Shown here: in pieces, positions 34,461 through 46,699 of the stretch
Layout of the letters: each line of letters starts with the position of its first letter
How positions within the stretch are numbered: the first letter of the stretch is position 1
NCBI GenBank assembly: GCA_037126765.1
Contig: JBBCBC010000002.1
Coordinates: 21,917,853-21,981,852, forward strand
Reading direction: 5' to 3'
Source: Stenogyne calaminthoides
Taxonomy: Eukaryota > Streptophyta > Magnoliopsida > Lamiales > Lamiaceae
DNA length: 64,000 nt
The notes under the pieces: generated by a model
Seen by the model: only the letters and a program-made list of their open reading frames with translations
Told to the model about the DNA's origin: nothing
The model's database searches: none
Made by a program: the position numbers and the translations under genes

Positions 34461-36175
34461 TGATGGTCCCGATTTTAGAAACCCATTTTGCGCGTGTGGA
34501 AGCAAACATTTCAGTTCAGTGCATATAAAATAGGGGTGAGGGCAGAGTGATTACAATTTTTTGCGTTTTAAGCTCATGTGTGTTGTTTTGCTTATAATCG
34601 AATGCATATGACAATATAAGAACATAAAGCAGTAAACAACACAACAATTTTATAGTGGTTCGGACAACTCGTCCTACATCCACTCTTCCCTTCATGGGGC
34701 ACCAACTTAACCAACTGCACTTAGTTTAACGTGTTAGTCCAACACCCAACATATGTTTACCGAGTTCACACTCAAACGGGACTTATCACCCTCACGGGAT
34801 TGCCTACAGATGTTTACCGAGTTCACACTCCAACGGGACTTATCACCCTCACTCGGGATTGCCTATCCTCCCTTTCGGGATTGCTAGATGTTTACCGAGT
34901 TCACACTCACCTACAAACTTAACCGACTGATTTGGGTAAGGTTTGTTTGGTTTCCAACTAGGTTGAGATTTTCCCTTACATTTGTTTAGCCTCGATGCTA
35001 AGGATGGGAAAAACTCTCTAAGCTTAGGATACATCGTGAGTTGCTTAGATTGGATTCTAGAACACTCTTTGAATATATGCGTGTATATACAGACTTGTGT
35101 TCTAGGGTGGGAATGCTTTGATTTGGCTTGATGGATGTTTCACGCATTTTTCCACTCCTGATAATGAAGGAAGAACTTGTATTTATAGTGTGGATTTGAA
35201 TGTTACCGTTGGAAAGAGTCACATTCAAATCCATACTATTTTGTAGCTTTTTGCAGCTTTTCCAGGCTGGTTGTCTTCCTCTCATTGGTCCACGTCAAAT
35301 TTGAATCTAACGGCTATATTCTTGAGATTGTGCGATAGAACCTTCTTCAAACTCGGACTTCCTTGGACTCGTGGATTCTTGATTCACGGACTTCTCTTGG
35401 CCGGACCTTGTCCGATCGGGCATCTCGACACTCAGCTTCATCGAAGTTCAACTCTTCCGGATTCGGACATCGACCCTCAGTCACTAGCACTTTTCAGTTA
35501 ACCGATCATCGCGGCGTTCGATTCTCGGTGGAATATAACCAGATGACTTCTCTTCTTACGACTTCTTTCTCGATCGATATCTGATTTACGGTTTCGACAT
35601 TCGATTTCTCTTACCGATCCGATCGGCTCACATGTCGAGTCGATAGCATCAGTCAACATATCGGTTTATACATCAGATTAGTACATCGGTTTAGCATATT
35701 AGGTTAGCATATCGGTTTAGAACATCGATCTCAATCACGTCGATCTTGATCATCTGCTCATCTTCATATCGATCTCGATCACGTCGATCTCGATCATCTC
35801 ATCTGCTCCTCTTCCGATCGCAACCTTCTCTTGATCTTAGTCGGTTTCTTTTCGTCAACATGCGCTCTTACGATCACCCGATCGGCTAAATGCATTCTTC
35901 CGATCAAGTCATCGTCATCGATCTTCTAATCACCGGCTTAGCTTTTCTTCTCTTCCGATTTTGCTCGGCTCATCGATTAACTTCGAACTTATCTTACTCA
36001 TCGATCTCGTCGGTCGTCTACTGACCTCGTCGATCTCGATCATCTACGCTCGATTTCATGAGTTCCCCCTCAATTTGTTCTCTCGTTCCCCTCAACTTGT
36101 TATCCGCAAATCGGCTTCAAAAACACAAGTTGATAATGTTTTGGCATAATTCATCAAAACTAAAATATCCCAACA
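34461..36175 (-). mobile_element. Solo copia LTR D, minus strand
   Basis: On the minus strand it begins TGTTGGGATATT and ends GGGACCATCA; a perfect 5-bp duplication ACTAT flanks it (34456-34460 and 36176-36180). No internal region is present, so it is a solo LTR left by LTR-LTR recombination. The family is related to B at its start. 34735-34915 has a direct repeat of about 62 bases ('tgtttaccgagttcacact'), and 35690-36060 is dominated by 'cgatctcgatca' words that look like base-call damage. Confidence 0.9.
35180..35212 (-). promoter_or_regulatory. Solo LTR D core promoter
   Basis: On the minus strand CCAACGG (35212-35206), 18 bases, then TATAAATA (35187-35180), the same spacing as in B. Confidence 0.55.
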
Positions 36176-36700
36176 ACTATGTTGAACAAAGAGGCCCACA
36201 GATCACTTTTGGAGATAACTCCAAGGGACTGACTGAAGGATATGGAACTTTGGAAATCAACTCAGTTCATATCCATGGTGTTTCATATGTATACGGATTG
36301 AAGCATAATTTGCTTTCAATAAGCGGTCTGTGATAAGGGTTTTAATGTTGAGATCTCTAAGAACTTATGTTATGTGAAAGATGATACAACAAAAAGTATT
36401 CTTTTGGGTACTAGAAAAGGAAATGTGTATCTTTTCGATTGGAGTTCAACTCCTAAAGATACATGTTTGGTTGCTAAAAGTTCCACAGAGATACCCGATT
36501 GGTTATGGCATAAAAGAATGAATCACCTAAATTTCAAAACCCTGAACAAGCTTGCAAGATTAGCTCTTGTAAGAGGGTTGCCTAATGAAGTATTCAGTAA
36601 GGAACATATTTGTGATGCATGCCAGAAAGGAAAACAAATTAGAGCATCATTTAAAAGCAAAGTAGATGTTTCTCTTGTGAGAATCGCCGATTCATCGTGA
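36176..36700 (+). pseudogene. Element A protease end and integrase zinc domain
   Basis: 'ITFGDNSKGLTEGYGTLEI' and 'GVSYVYGLKHNLLSIS' complete the protease region. After a frame change, 36374-36700 holds the HHCC zinc domain: 'LWHKRMNHLNFKTLNKLARL' and 'ICDACQKGKQIRASF'. The zinc-binding His and Cys residues are all present. Confidence 0.85.
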
Positions 36701-37370
36701 TATGGATCTTTTTGGTCCTATAACACCAATTGAGCACTAATGGCGGAAATACACATTGGTAGTAGTTGATGACTACTCAAGATATACTTGGGTCATATTC
36801 TTACTCAGTAAGAAAGAGACTCGAGATAAAATTTGCCGGAAATTCATTGAAAAGGCTTAGTATTGAGAAAAATCTGAGTGTGGTCAAAATCAGATCTGAC
36901 AAAGGAACTGAATTTATAAATCATATCATATCTGATTATTGTGTAGCAAATGGAATTTCACATGAAACGTCAGCTGCAAGGACCTCAACAAAATGGTGTT
37001 GCTGAAAGAAGGAACAAGACTCTTAAAGAAGCTGCAAGGACAATGATAGATGAAGCTGATATTCCTAAAAGATTTTTGAAATTTGCCAACACCGCACGCT
37101 ACTACGTGAGAATAGATCCATGTTGACTAAGAGTCTAGGCAAAACACCTTATGAGCTTTGGAATGAAAGGAAGCCTCTTGTTTCTTTCTTTCGTGTGTTT
37201 GGTTGCAAGTGTTTCATACACAATAATGGTAAAGATCAGTTGAAAACTTTTGATAGTAAAGGCGATGAAGGAATATTCTTAGGATATTTCAAGTCAAGAA
37301 AGCTTTCGAGTTTACAACCTGAGGACTTTATTGTGGAGGAAACACCTCATGTTGTTTTTTGATGAATCTA
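36700..37370 (+). pseudogene. Element A integrase core and C-terminus
   Basis: DDE core in pieces: the first Asp in 'MDLFGP' (about 36702), then 'VVDDYSRYTWVIFL', the second Asp in 'IRSDKGTEF' (about 36890) and the Glu in 'QQNGVAERRNK' (about 36988-37020, next frame). 'TPYELWNERKPL', 'GCKCFIHNNGKDQL' and 'DEGIFLGYF' follow. At least three frameshifts. Confidence 0.8.
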
Positions 37371-37869
37371 CTTGTGTTCGTAAGAAACAGAACATGACTT
37401 GAGATGAACCGACTAAGAGGATCACCAGATTAAGCCCCGAAAGCAGTAAAGATAAATCATTCATTTGAACACGAAAAGAAGAAGTCAGTCACTATCTATG
37501 ATTGGAGTGACTCAGACTCAGATAAAGAAGTTCAGGATGGTGAGACTCAGGAAAACCAACACTCCAAAGGTGACCAATCTGAACAGACACCAGTTCAGAC
37601 TCAGGTATGTGATGCCAATGAAGATGTGGTCAACCGAGGCAAATTTCGAATCTATCAACCAAAGGGGAAAAAATGTCTCGACAATATTCTGAATGGAATT
37701 TCCCCTGAGGAAGATGATTCCCTTTCTCCTTTTCTGTTGTTCCCTGAGTTTACTGAATTAAATTAACCTAACATTTCAAATGTTGAGGATACTACTGAAG
37801 GGGGAACATCAAGAAGGAAATGGTTAGATAGTCATCATATAAGTCAGATTGTGGGTGATTTAACTGTAG
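37371..37869 (+). pseudogene. Element A linker between IN and RT
   Basis: Polar, low-complexity coding remnant ('DSDSDKEVQDGE'-like in one frame), typical of the variable copia IN-RT linker. No catalytic motif. Confidence 0.5.
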
Positions 37870-38950
37870 GTGTTAAAACAAGAAGGTTCCATGGTGAGAG
37901 TGCACTATTCTGTTGCTTCCTATCAGAGAAAGAACCTGCTGAGATTGGTGAAGCTCTACAAGATTCTCATTGGATTATTGCTATGCAAGATGAATTTGAA
38001 TCAATTCTCAAGGAATGAAGTGGGGGAGCTAGTAGATAGACACGAAAAGGCACAATATCATTGGAACCAAGTGGGTTTTAAGAATAAAAGAGATGAAAAC
38101 AACAACATTGTAAGAAACAAGGCAAGGCTAGTTGCACAAGGTTATTCCCAAGAAGAAGGCTTGGATTATGATGAAACCTTTGCTGTTTGTTGCAAGACTA
38201 GAAGCCATCGATTGTTTCTTGCATATCTTGCCCACATGAAGTTCACATATCTATCAAATGGATGTGAAAAGTGCATTTCGAACGGTGTGCTTAAAGAAGA
38301 GGTTTATGTGGAACAACCTCCGGGTTTCAAACAGAATGACCAAGTTTCTGTGCTCGGAAAAGCTTTGTATGGTCTTAAGCAAAGCACCTAGAGCATGGTA
38401 TGATACTCTTTTCGGTTTCATCGACCATGGTTTTGTCAAAGGGATCATTGATAGAACTCATTCGGGATAGAAGATGGGGAAGATATCCCATCGGTTCAGA
38501 ATATATGTTGATGACATCATTTTTTGGATCTCCAAACCATCAATTTGTGTGAAAAGTTTTCAACACCGATGAAAGGCAAGTTTGAGATGTCAATGATGGG
38601 AGAGATGAATTTCTTTCTAGGTCTTCAAGTGAAATAATCAAAGGAAGGAATATTCATCAACCGAGCAAAAGTACACCGAGATCCGACACAAATATGGTGT
38701 ACAGATTGCAATGCGATTAGGATTCCTATGAATACTAACTACAAGATGGATCCTCGATTTCAAGGCAAATCCGTGAGTCATACCGATTATAGAGGAATCA
38801 TTGGATCATTGCTCTATATCTCATGACAAGTAGGCCGGAAATAACATTTCTTTGTTGGGATATGTGCAAGATACCAAGCTAATCTGAAATTTAGTCACAT
38901 GGAGGTCGCCAAAAAGATCTTGAAGTATCTTAAGGGCACAAATGAATAGA
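37870..38950 (+). pseudogene. Element A reverse transcriptase
   Basis: 'NKARLVAQGYSQEEGLDYDE', 'EEVYVEQPPGFKQNDQV', 'ALYGLKQ', 'KAPRAWYDTL', the catalytic YVDD at 38504-38515 and 'KFEMSMMGEMNFFLGLQV' (about 38578-38630) occur in order but in different frames. More damaged than the RT of element B. Confidence 0.8.
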
Positions 38951-39455
38951 GGATTATGGTATCCGGTGATGATAACCTTGAATTAACCGGGTTCTTCGGA
39001 TGTTGATTATGGAGGTTGCGAAATTGAGAGAAGTCCACTACAGGGGAACTTGTCAATTTCTAGGAAGTAAGTCGATATCTTGGTTTTCGGAAGAAAGAAG
39101 GACCTCAAGACAACCAAGAAAATTTGAATACATGGTCTGCAGGAAGTCTGCAGGTTTTCAGATTCTTTCGCTCGCACAACAATTAAGGGATTATAAAGTT
39201 GTAGCCAATGAAGTACCAATATTTTGTGACAATAATAGTGTCATTGCTATTTCATAAAATCTGGTATTGCACACCAGATGCAAGCATGTGGATATCAGAC
39301 ATCACTTCATCAGAGATCATGTCGAGAAAAAGGACATAAGGATGGAGAAAATTCATACTGATAAGCAGAGAGCTGATATCTTGACTAAACCTTTGGCTGA
39401 ATCAAGATTTCAGGAACTTTCAGTTGAATTAGGGATGTTAGATCCAGGTGTTTAG
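38951..39455 (+). pseudogene. Element A RNase H
   Basis: 'DYGGCEIER', 'GTCQFLGSKSISWFSE', then 'VANEVPIFCDNNSVIAIS', a TAA, and 'KHVDIRHHFIRDHVEKKDIR', 'RADILTKPLAESRFQEL'. The stop at 39453-39455 ends pol. Confidence 0.8.
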
Positions 39456-39900
39456 AGTAAAATCTGAAAAATTGAAGGTTTTCAGATGCATGAAGTTTTC
39501 TCAGAATTCTACTAAGAAGCTCAGGATAAAATGGAAATACTGAACTGGGTCTCAGGAAACTCAGATTTACTGAAGGTCAGTACTCAGTGTTATACTGAAC
39601 CCATTCAGTACTCAGTATTATACTGACATTTTATCAAGGTCAGTACTCAGTAAGACTGATAGAAGAGAAATTAGTCTGAAGAAGTAATGACTCATGCAAC
39701 TCATTTATTGCTTAAGTGAAACTCAGTAATCATTTGCAATAAATACAAAACACCTAAGGAATGTTTTGGGCGGGATCGTTTGAAATTCCAAAGAAGGTCA
39801 ATAGTCATTTAATGCTCTGTTACATTAATGACCAATGAGGATATTTTGGCGGCTTACTTTTCGGAGATCGTCTGCTCGTATACCCGATTAATCGGCGATT
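39456..39900 (+). other. Element A spacer between pol and accessory ORF
   Basis: About 450 bases with 'tactcagtattatactga' repeats (39570-39660). It lacks the antisense segment present in B. Confidence 0.55.
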
Positions 39901-39908
39901 AATCTCAA

Positions 39909-39962
39909 CCGTTGCTTTTCACCTAACCAACGCGATTTCCCACGATCTCGAAACTATTTATA
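39909..39962 (+). promoter_or_regulatory. Internal promoter of A accessory ORF
   Basis: CAACCGTTGC (AACGG core on the minus strand, 39909-39913) lies upstream of TATTTATA (39955-39962). A CT/A-rich leader of about 85 bases leads to ATG 40075, in the context CAAAATGGCT. Confidence 0.4.
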
Positions 39963-40074
39963 CCCCAATAAGCCATTCAAGCCAAATTTTATCAAACCCT
40001 TCGTTCCCAAAATCCTCTGCAAATTAATCCCCTTTGCCCAGAAATTCCTAACCCTAAATCTTCAATCTCTCAAA

Positions 40075-43000
40075 ATGGCTCCTACCATTTTCGATAAATT
40101 GAGTTCATCTATAATTTGAGGATAGATGAAGAGGATGGTATGCATTCTGCGATTACTGTATCACATTTAGAGCATTCGTCAAAATACATCGATTTTGAGA
40201 GGGAATTGTACATAATTCCAAAGAATTTAAATGATGTTTTTGAGCTCTGTGATAAAGGAGAGGATCCTGCTATGTATATGTTGGGTAGAGAGCAGGAGTA
40301 TTTAGATAGGATTGCTGAGAATCCTGTGAAATTTGAGGCTACACTGCATAAGAGGCATTTGAAGCCACAATATCGCGTTTTGATGGATATTGTGAGCAAA
40401 AGCATCATGAGTCTTGCGGGGAGTTTTGAGCAGATCAGTACCCCGAAGCTCAGACTGATGGCGGCGATCGAGGCTTCTCCCACCACTGACTTCAACTGGC
40501 TGAAATTCTTGATTCAGACGGTGACGGAGCAAGCCAAGGTCATAAAGAAAGTTAACGGGGCTATTTCGATTAAAGGCAAGATCCACCATGTAACCAAAAT
40601 AGCTTATATTTTGGAGATGTGCAGAGAGGAGGAGGATATCTTCGCCAATTCAACCCCATTCCCTAAGTCCAAGGTGCTCTTCAAGCCCATTGCTGTGAAG
40701 AAACAGGCCATCAGAGGTAAGAAGGAAAAGAAAGCAGAATCACCGGCTGCTGCTGCTGTAGAGACCCAACAAACCAGGGGGAAGGTTTTGTTGGAGGCAA
40801 AGATGGAGCAGGGAGAAGTTAAAAAAAGCGAAAACCTTCGCCCTAAGCGCAGTAAGATTGGTGGTTCTCACCGATGAAGATGGCAGTGATTCTGAAGAGA
40901 TTCAACCTGAGGGCCAAACCGCTCAGAGTTCGCCATTAGAAGTTTTGGCTCAGGTTATCTCTAAGGCACAAGAACAGACTGAGGAGCATGTCTTCTCTGA
41001 GGTGCTTGAGACTTATTTCGATTCGCACAAAATTTCTCAGAAATTTTTAAAGGAACTCAGCCTCGTAGAGATTTTACTAAAGACGCGTCTTGGCCAGACA
41101 AAGCAGAGCCAACTCGAGTCAACTGAGGAAGTGTCACCAGCCCCGTAACCCACTCAGATGCAAATCGAGGACTCGACCGCACAACGCTCAGATCTGCCGA
41201 GACAGGAGAGCAATTTTATTCTTGATGAGCTCCTCGAAAGTGATCTATCGCTTGATCCTCACCGATGCTTCGATCGAACCAGAGAGCCCTAGATGGAAGA
41301 AGGGAGAAGTCAAGAAGGCGAAAGTGGAGGAGCAAGGGGAACGGTTCATTCTTGACCGCTACCCCGAAGCTCAAATTTCATACCCCGACCGTAAGATGTC
41401 TTTCTTCAGATTAAGGTCGATCAGGTTCATTCTCAATCGACTCTTCCCGAGATGCTTGATATTGCCGCATTCGAGGGGGAAGACCGGTGGAATGAGGAGA
41501 TGCCTTTCCTAACCGACTTCTCGTGGTTCGGGGAGGACAAAGCTCGGGATGAAAACTCCGATTTTGATGAAATTTGGTTCAGGAGGAAGATAGCTGAAAA
41601 GGAGAGTTACCGGGTTGGTGCCCCTAGCAAAGCAGAGACAAATTTCAAGATGGGGACCAACAGAGAGATGCCGAGGATCGCCTCGGATGGAGAAGGAAAC
41701 TTCTCGTGCCGATCAACCCGAATCGGTCAACCTCGGACTAAATTTCAAAGACTCTTCGTACCTTTTGGCACTATTAACAATTATGTCAAAGTTCCGAAAG
41801 TTCTATCTTTAATTTGAATTGTTCGATGTATGATCGAGGCTCATTGGAGACCTGGAGCTCAGATGAAGTCAAGCTTCAGGATGATCAATCAAGACGAAGG
41901 TCTGAAGGTTCCGAGATCGACCTCACTCCCTTGATGGAGAAACTTGAGAAGGTTGAGCCAATGATGAACAAGATTGGTCAGATGGAAGAAACATTGGCCA
42001 GCCAAGCTCAGAAGATGGAGAATCTTAGCCACTTCTTGAATCGGTGCAAATCCAAAACACTCGACCTCACAGATGACCTCCATGGAAGATAAAATTTGAA
42101 TGAAAAATTTGGAGGAGTCAAGGCCGAAGTGAAAGTCTTTGGAATCGAAACAAAAGCACCAGGAGAGAACTGCATTTCTAGAGGTGAAATTGGCAGAGAG
42201 GAATGAAGTGATGATCAAATCTGCTGTTGAGGAAATGAGCTCAATGCTCATGACCAAGATGACAGAGATGTTTAAAGAAGCACTCTCTGGCCAGTTTGCC
42301 CATTTATCTGAAGAATTTTCCGTGGCTAAGAACCACATCAGGAGGCTGGAAGACGAACAAGATCAGTTAGCAGGAAAGGTGCGTTGTGTGAGCAAAGAAC
42401 AATATCACATGGACACAGCACTCTCCAGACTTCTTCCAAAGTACGGTGCCAAGAAGGGGGAAAAGGAAGGTGAAGACTTCAGGAAGTTATTGGCACGTAC
42501 TATGGAGAAGAAGGCTCAGAAAGATGCTGAAATGTATAATCTATCCAAAGCCTTAAATGAAGTCGAAGCTACTGACAAACTGAAGTTCGTTCAGGTGGAG
42601 AAGCCTATCTACACTCGAGTTTCTGAGGAAACCATGCTTGATGTTGCAAGAGAGAAACTGAGTGCTAGAGCTAAGGTTGGAACAAGCCAGGCTGCTGCTG
42701 AATTGCCTATAAAGAGGAAAGTCTTGGGCATTGTTCAACCTGAGAGCAAGAGTGCGAAGGCTTCTAAGCCAATCCAGAGAAAGTTGATTCTGGATGATGA
42801 AGGAACTGAAGAATCTGAGTCTCAACCTCAGAAGAAAGTCTTCAACACAAGAGATGCTCTGAAGACACTCCAGATAGGACAAGCTAAGAAAGCTGCTGCT
42901 TTGGTCTCAGGCGCGTCTGTGATCAGAAAGAAGATAGACGAAGAGCAGAAGCGAATGAGTGAATTCAAGAAGTTTGCCAGCAAGAGGAAAGGGACATCAA

Positions 43001-43441
43001 GAGCACAGAAATGGCCCCACGTTGATAAATGGATGCCTATCAAATTCAACGACATCTGGGAAGAGGTCAAGAGAACCTTCTGGTTCTATTATGATGTGCT
43101 CAGGGAGTGGAGAGGGGAAAGCTCAGATCAGAATGAAGCATTCATTGAATATCTCCTAACCTTCTATCCAAAATATCTCCAAAGCTGGATTAACCTTGCG
43201 GATGAAGGAGAGGTGCAGATAGTAGTCCCCCGGTCCATATACCTACCCTCCTCCAAGACTTGATAATGGTCTGGTGAATGAGAAGGTCATTATTCAAGAA
43301 ATTGCTCAGTATGTTGGTCAGTTGGGTTTGACAGGAAACAGTCCGGATATCATCAAGGAGAGAAATGAGCTGAAGAAGAGGTATTTCGGAATGTTCAACC
43401 TGGAGGTGCCCGCTGATGAAGTTGAAGAAGAAGCAAACTGA
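40075..43441 (+). pseudogene. Element A accessory ORF (unknown function)
   Basis: Long extra gene after pol, about 1100 codons if frames are joined. ATG 40075 (MAPTIFDKLSS) is followed by a stop/shift at about 40117. 40116-40877 encodes the N-terminal domain ('YRVLMDIVSKSIM', 'NWLKFLIQTV') and an Ala/Lys-rich segment. 40858-42092 is acidic and broken. 42139-43263 is a clean 374-codon run: heptad-like coiled coil over its first ~100 residues, a basic middle, then 'FIEYLLTFYPKYL'. After one more shift the C-terminus ends 'RYFGMFNLEVP' and a stop at 43439-43441. The ends are related to the B accessory ORF. No membrane segment is visible. The function is unknown. Confidence 0.65.
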
Positions 43442-43900
43442 AGAGCAGAAGACTGAAGAGCCAAATCTGAAGACTGAAGACTGAAGACTCAGAAGATTCT
43501 GTAATCTTTAAATTTTTGTCTTTTTTATTTTGTTGATAAATTTCATTGTAACCTGTAACAGTCTACTCATCATCAATGAAAATTTATCATTTATGCTCAA
43601 AAGATAATATCTCATTATCTTATTTACATGTCTTTTAAATTTGATATGCTGAATGAATGTCTCTGAACTGATTGTGTGTTGATAAAGGGAAATTGTTTAA
43701 GTATTTGGTGATGAACTATTTAAGAAGATTCATTACTGAAGAAATTGTTGAATGTTTTAATTGTTGAGAAATTTCTCTGAAATTGTTGAGAGATTCTCTG
43801 TTCAAGAAATTGTTAGGAGACATAACCAATCTTGTAATAGGATAAACTGAAACCTGAGTATAGGTTATATGTTTGTAACAAGAAAGGTTTTGGCATCATC
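43442..43900 (+). other. Non-coding tail of element A
   Basis: Starts with 'gaagactgaagactcaga' repeats (43445-43495), the same core word as in the LTR arrays, then T-rich sequence to the polypurine tract. Confidence 0.6.
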
Positions 43901-43914
43901 AAAAGGGGGGAAAT
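43901..43914 (+). other. Polypurine tract of element A
   Basis: AAAAGGGGGGAAAT abuts the 3' LTR start TGTTGGG at 43915. Confidence 0.9.
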
Positions 43915-46089
43915 TGTTGGGAGATGAATTTAATAAAAGATATATGATTTTGATTAAGATCCCAAAACCCCTAAGTATGACATGTTCAGAATGATCTTGA
44001 TAGTTGAGTCAGGATTCAGTTTTAGAGTATTCAGTATGTTATCTGCAAAATGTATAGTTAGCAGATATAGATCCGGATAGGTTCTGAAGACTCTGAAGAA
44101 CTCGGTATGTTTCAAGAAACCGGTTTCAAAGATGAAAACGAAAGTTTCAAGACTCCAAGTGAGAAATCGAGAATCAAGACTCAAGAAGAAATCGAGAATC
44201 AAGACTCAAAGGAGAAACCGAGAATCAAGACTCAAGAGAAACCGAGAATCAAGACTCAGGTGAAACCGAGATATCAAGACTCAAGATGAAACCGAGAAAT
44301 CAAGACTCAAGCATGGAGACTCAGAAGACTCTGAAGACTCAGAGGACGCTGAAGACTCAAGACTCAAGACTCGAAGACGCCAAGACTCAAGACTCAAGAC
44401 GCCAAGACTCGTAAGACTCAAGATGCAAGATCAAGACCGAGAATCAAGATCAAGAATATCGAAAAGCACAAGAATTATCAAGACTCCAAGAATGTACCAT
44501 AATGCTCAAGATAATCCTGAATGTTCCGAGGCACTGAATATATCTATCTGAAGGATGCAATACTGAGAAGATCGATATTCCTTAGAAAATAGATATTTGT
44601 CAAGACATTCAAATGCAGACAAAAGGAACTAAGTCAGAAGTGTTGTTAAGGTTATATCAAACTCAGAGTTTGTAACCAAAAGAGCCGTTGAAGGTGTCTA
44701 CCTTTAACTGGAGACAAAAAGTCAAAAAGAGGAAGACAAAGATTGCATTCATACCGACATCGACAAGCGATGTGTCATTTGAAAAAGATGTCAGAAGTAC
44801 AAAGTTCCAGACTGCAAAAAGTGAAGAGCGGCTACATGAAAGGCTATTGCCTAAAACGTATTAGGGAGTTTCAAACCCTAAACATAGCCGTTCCTCACAC
44901 ACCATAAGAGGAAACTCACGAAGCTATTTCTCCAATGGATAGTTTTCAAGAGTGACCTTGGTGTATGCCTATAAATACTGGTGACCCTCTACATTGTAAG
45001 GTTACGGGAAATTAATAAGCAACTCAAGAAGCTCAAACTTATTATCGCAAGTTAAAGCACTCGAAAAACCTAGAATTTCCCAAGTGCTTTTATATTGAAG
45101 AGAGCTCACTAAACTAAGCCTAGCTTGATAAGTTTTATCCAAAGCTTAGTCGAGATATCCTAACCCTTTGCATTGTACTTCATTGTAAAGGATATCTCAT
45201 CCTAGTTGGAAACCAACCGAGAAACCCCAAACCCTTGAGAAGGTAGTTGGAGTGTGTTTGTTGGTGAGAAGAGTTGTAAAGAGTTAGTAAACTACGTGGA
45301 GTAGTCGTAAAAACTCTAGAGGAGAAGTTAGTAAGCTCTCAGAGGTAGTCTGAAAGTTTGTTTGTGTTTGAGTAAGTAAACTACAGAGGTAGTCAGAAAA
45401 CTCAAGGTCGGGTTGAGTAAGTAAACTACGTGGAGTAGTCAGAAAACTCAGGGCCGAGTTGAGTAAGTAAACTACGCGAGGTAGTCAGAAAGCTCAGAAG
45501 TGATTAGTGAATTTCTCTGAGGATCAGAGAGAGTGGATGTAGGAGCTTGAGTCTACGAACCACTATAGCTCGCTTTGTGTTGTTTATTGCTTTCTTTATC
45601 TGTGCTTAACTGTTGCATCACTGAGTTTGAAAGCATATTTTTCACTGATATTTCAGTTGGAATCAATCCACTGGAAGTTGCATGTAATTGAATCACAGCC
45701 TAATCACTATTCCATTAAAGGAAGATTTTTAGCAAAGCTTAAAACGAGTATAAACTAAAGGGACAACCATTCCGCACATCTGAGTAGCTAGAACAGATAG
45801 TTACCAAACTGAACTTACTCTTACGAGGGTTGATAAGTTGTTATCGATCCAAGCAACTCGGGATCTCTGAAACTTCGGGACTCGGTTGGGATTATCGAGG
45901 TATCCGAAAGCATTTCGGGATCACCGCCTCTCGAGAGACTTTGATTTCAGAGCGATCCGTGGCTTCTCGTAACATAATCTTGAGGATTATCGACCCAAGC
46001 CGACCTCGATGAAAAAGTTTTAAAAACACTGAACACGTGTATTCCCCCCCCCCATACACGTGTAAGACTCGTTTGCACCGGGACCAACA
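43915..46089 (+). repeat. 3' LTR of element A
   Basis: 2175 bases, TGTTGGGAGATG to GGGACCAACA, nearly identical to the 5' LTR, with a shorter GAAGACTC-type array (44320-44420), CCAATGG in place of CCAACGG (44932-44938), TATAAATA (44970-44977) and the tandem block 45285-45500. The high similarity suggests recent insertion, but I computed no age. Confidence 0.9.
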
Positions 46090-46094
46090 CAATG
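46090..46094 (+). repeat. Target-site duplication of element A (right)
   Basis: CAATG, matching 13556-13560. Confidence 0.7.
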
Positions 46095-46190
46095 TACAAT
46101 CGCTCAATACAATGTACACACTCTCAATAAATTACAAATGTACAATCGCTCAATACAAATATACGCACTCTCAATAAATGTACACTCACT
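46090..46190 (+). repeat. ~20-bp tandem repeats, target of element A (right part)
   Basis: 'caatgtacaatcgctcaata' and variants ('tacacactctcaataaa') continue the array seen at 13436-13560. Confidence 0.7.
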
Positions 46191-46650
46191 CCAATTGTTC
46201 AGTCCCCCACTTGTTGAATACCCCTTTAGATCGCATTATAGAGCTGGAAAAAAAGAACATGATATTATACTGCAATAGCCATGTCAATGGCTTCACAAAA
46301 CAAACCAGAAATAGTAACATCACACATGTGTACACAAAAAAATGGAGAAAAAATATCAGATTTCCAGAATAATATTCAAAAGAAGGGCTAATAGCCATAT
46401 TAGATTTCCAGATTAAAAAAAAAAACTAATTCAAGATCTAATATAAAAGAAAAGAAAACGGACAAACTGTAAAAACCTACAATTCGCTGGAAACAGAGCC
46501 ACTCTCTGCCAAACATCCTGAAATTAATAAAGCCAGTGAATTCAAAGTAACGAAACAAACACTAACAGAGGGTGAGACTGAGAGGGTGAGACTGTAGATA
46601 TTTATATTTATATATGATGAGAACAGGGGTTGGGTGGGGGGTCGTTTATT
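46191..46650. other. Intergenic, no gene seen
   Basis: Less AT-rich than the surroundings but without a supported reading frame. Near 46567-46595 there is a short duplication of 'gagggtgagact'. Confidence 0.5.
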
Positions 46651-46653
46651 ATT

Positions 46654-46682
46654 ACTAGTATTTTCACTCGTGCGATGCACGA
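46654..46682 (-). mobile_element. Helitron-type 3' terminus
   Basis: On the minus strand a 6-bp stem TCGTGC/GCACGA (46682-46668) is followed by about nine bases and CTAGT (46658-46654). Same architecture as at 4071-4098. The rest of the element would lie to the right; no 5' end was identified. Confidence 0.4.
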
Positions 46683-46699
46683 TTTTTAAATTATATGAA

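Larger units (their letters stand above)
13561..46089 (+). mobile_element. Ty1/copia retrotransposon A (SIRE-like), with nested insertions
   Basis: A complete copia-order element: 5' LTR (13561-15803), primer-binding site, gag, PR-IN-RT-RH, accessory ORF, polypurine tract and 3' LTR (43915-46089). It spans 32.5 kb because elements B (16600-33783) and D (34461-36175) are nested in it; without them it is about 13.6 kb. Long LTRs and a long extra ORF downstream of pol recall the SIRE/Maximus (Sirevirus) lineage; that assignment is by inspection only. The frames are broken many times, some probably by consensus error. Confidence 0.85.

Noticed and set aside
40075..43441. Envelope-like protein for the accessory ORF
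   Set aside because: No signal peptide, transmembrane helix or Cys pattern is visible; coiled coil and basic segments dominate.
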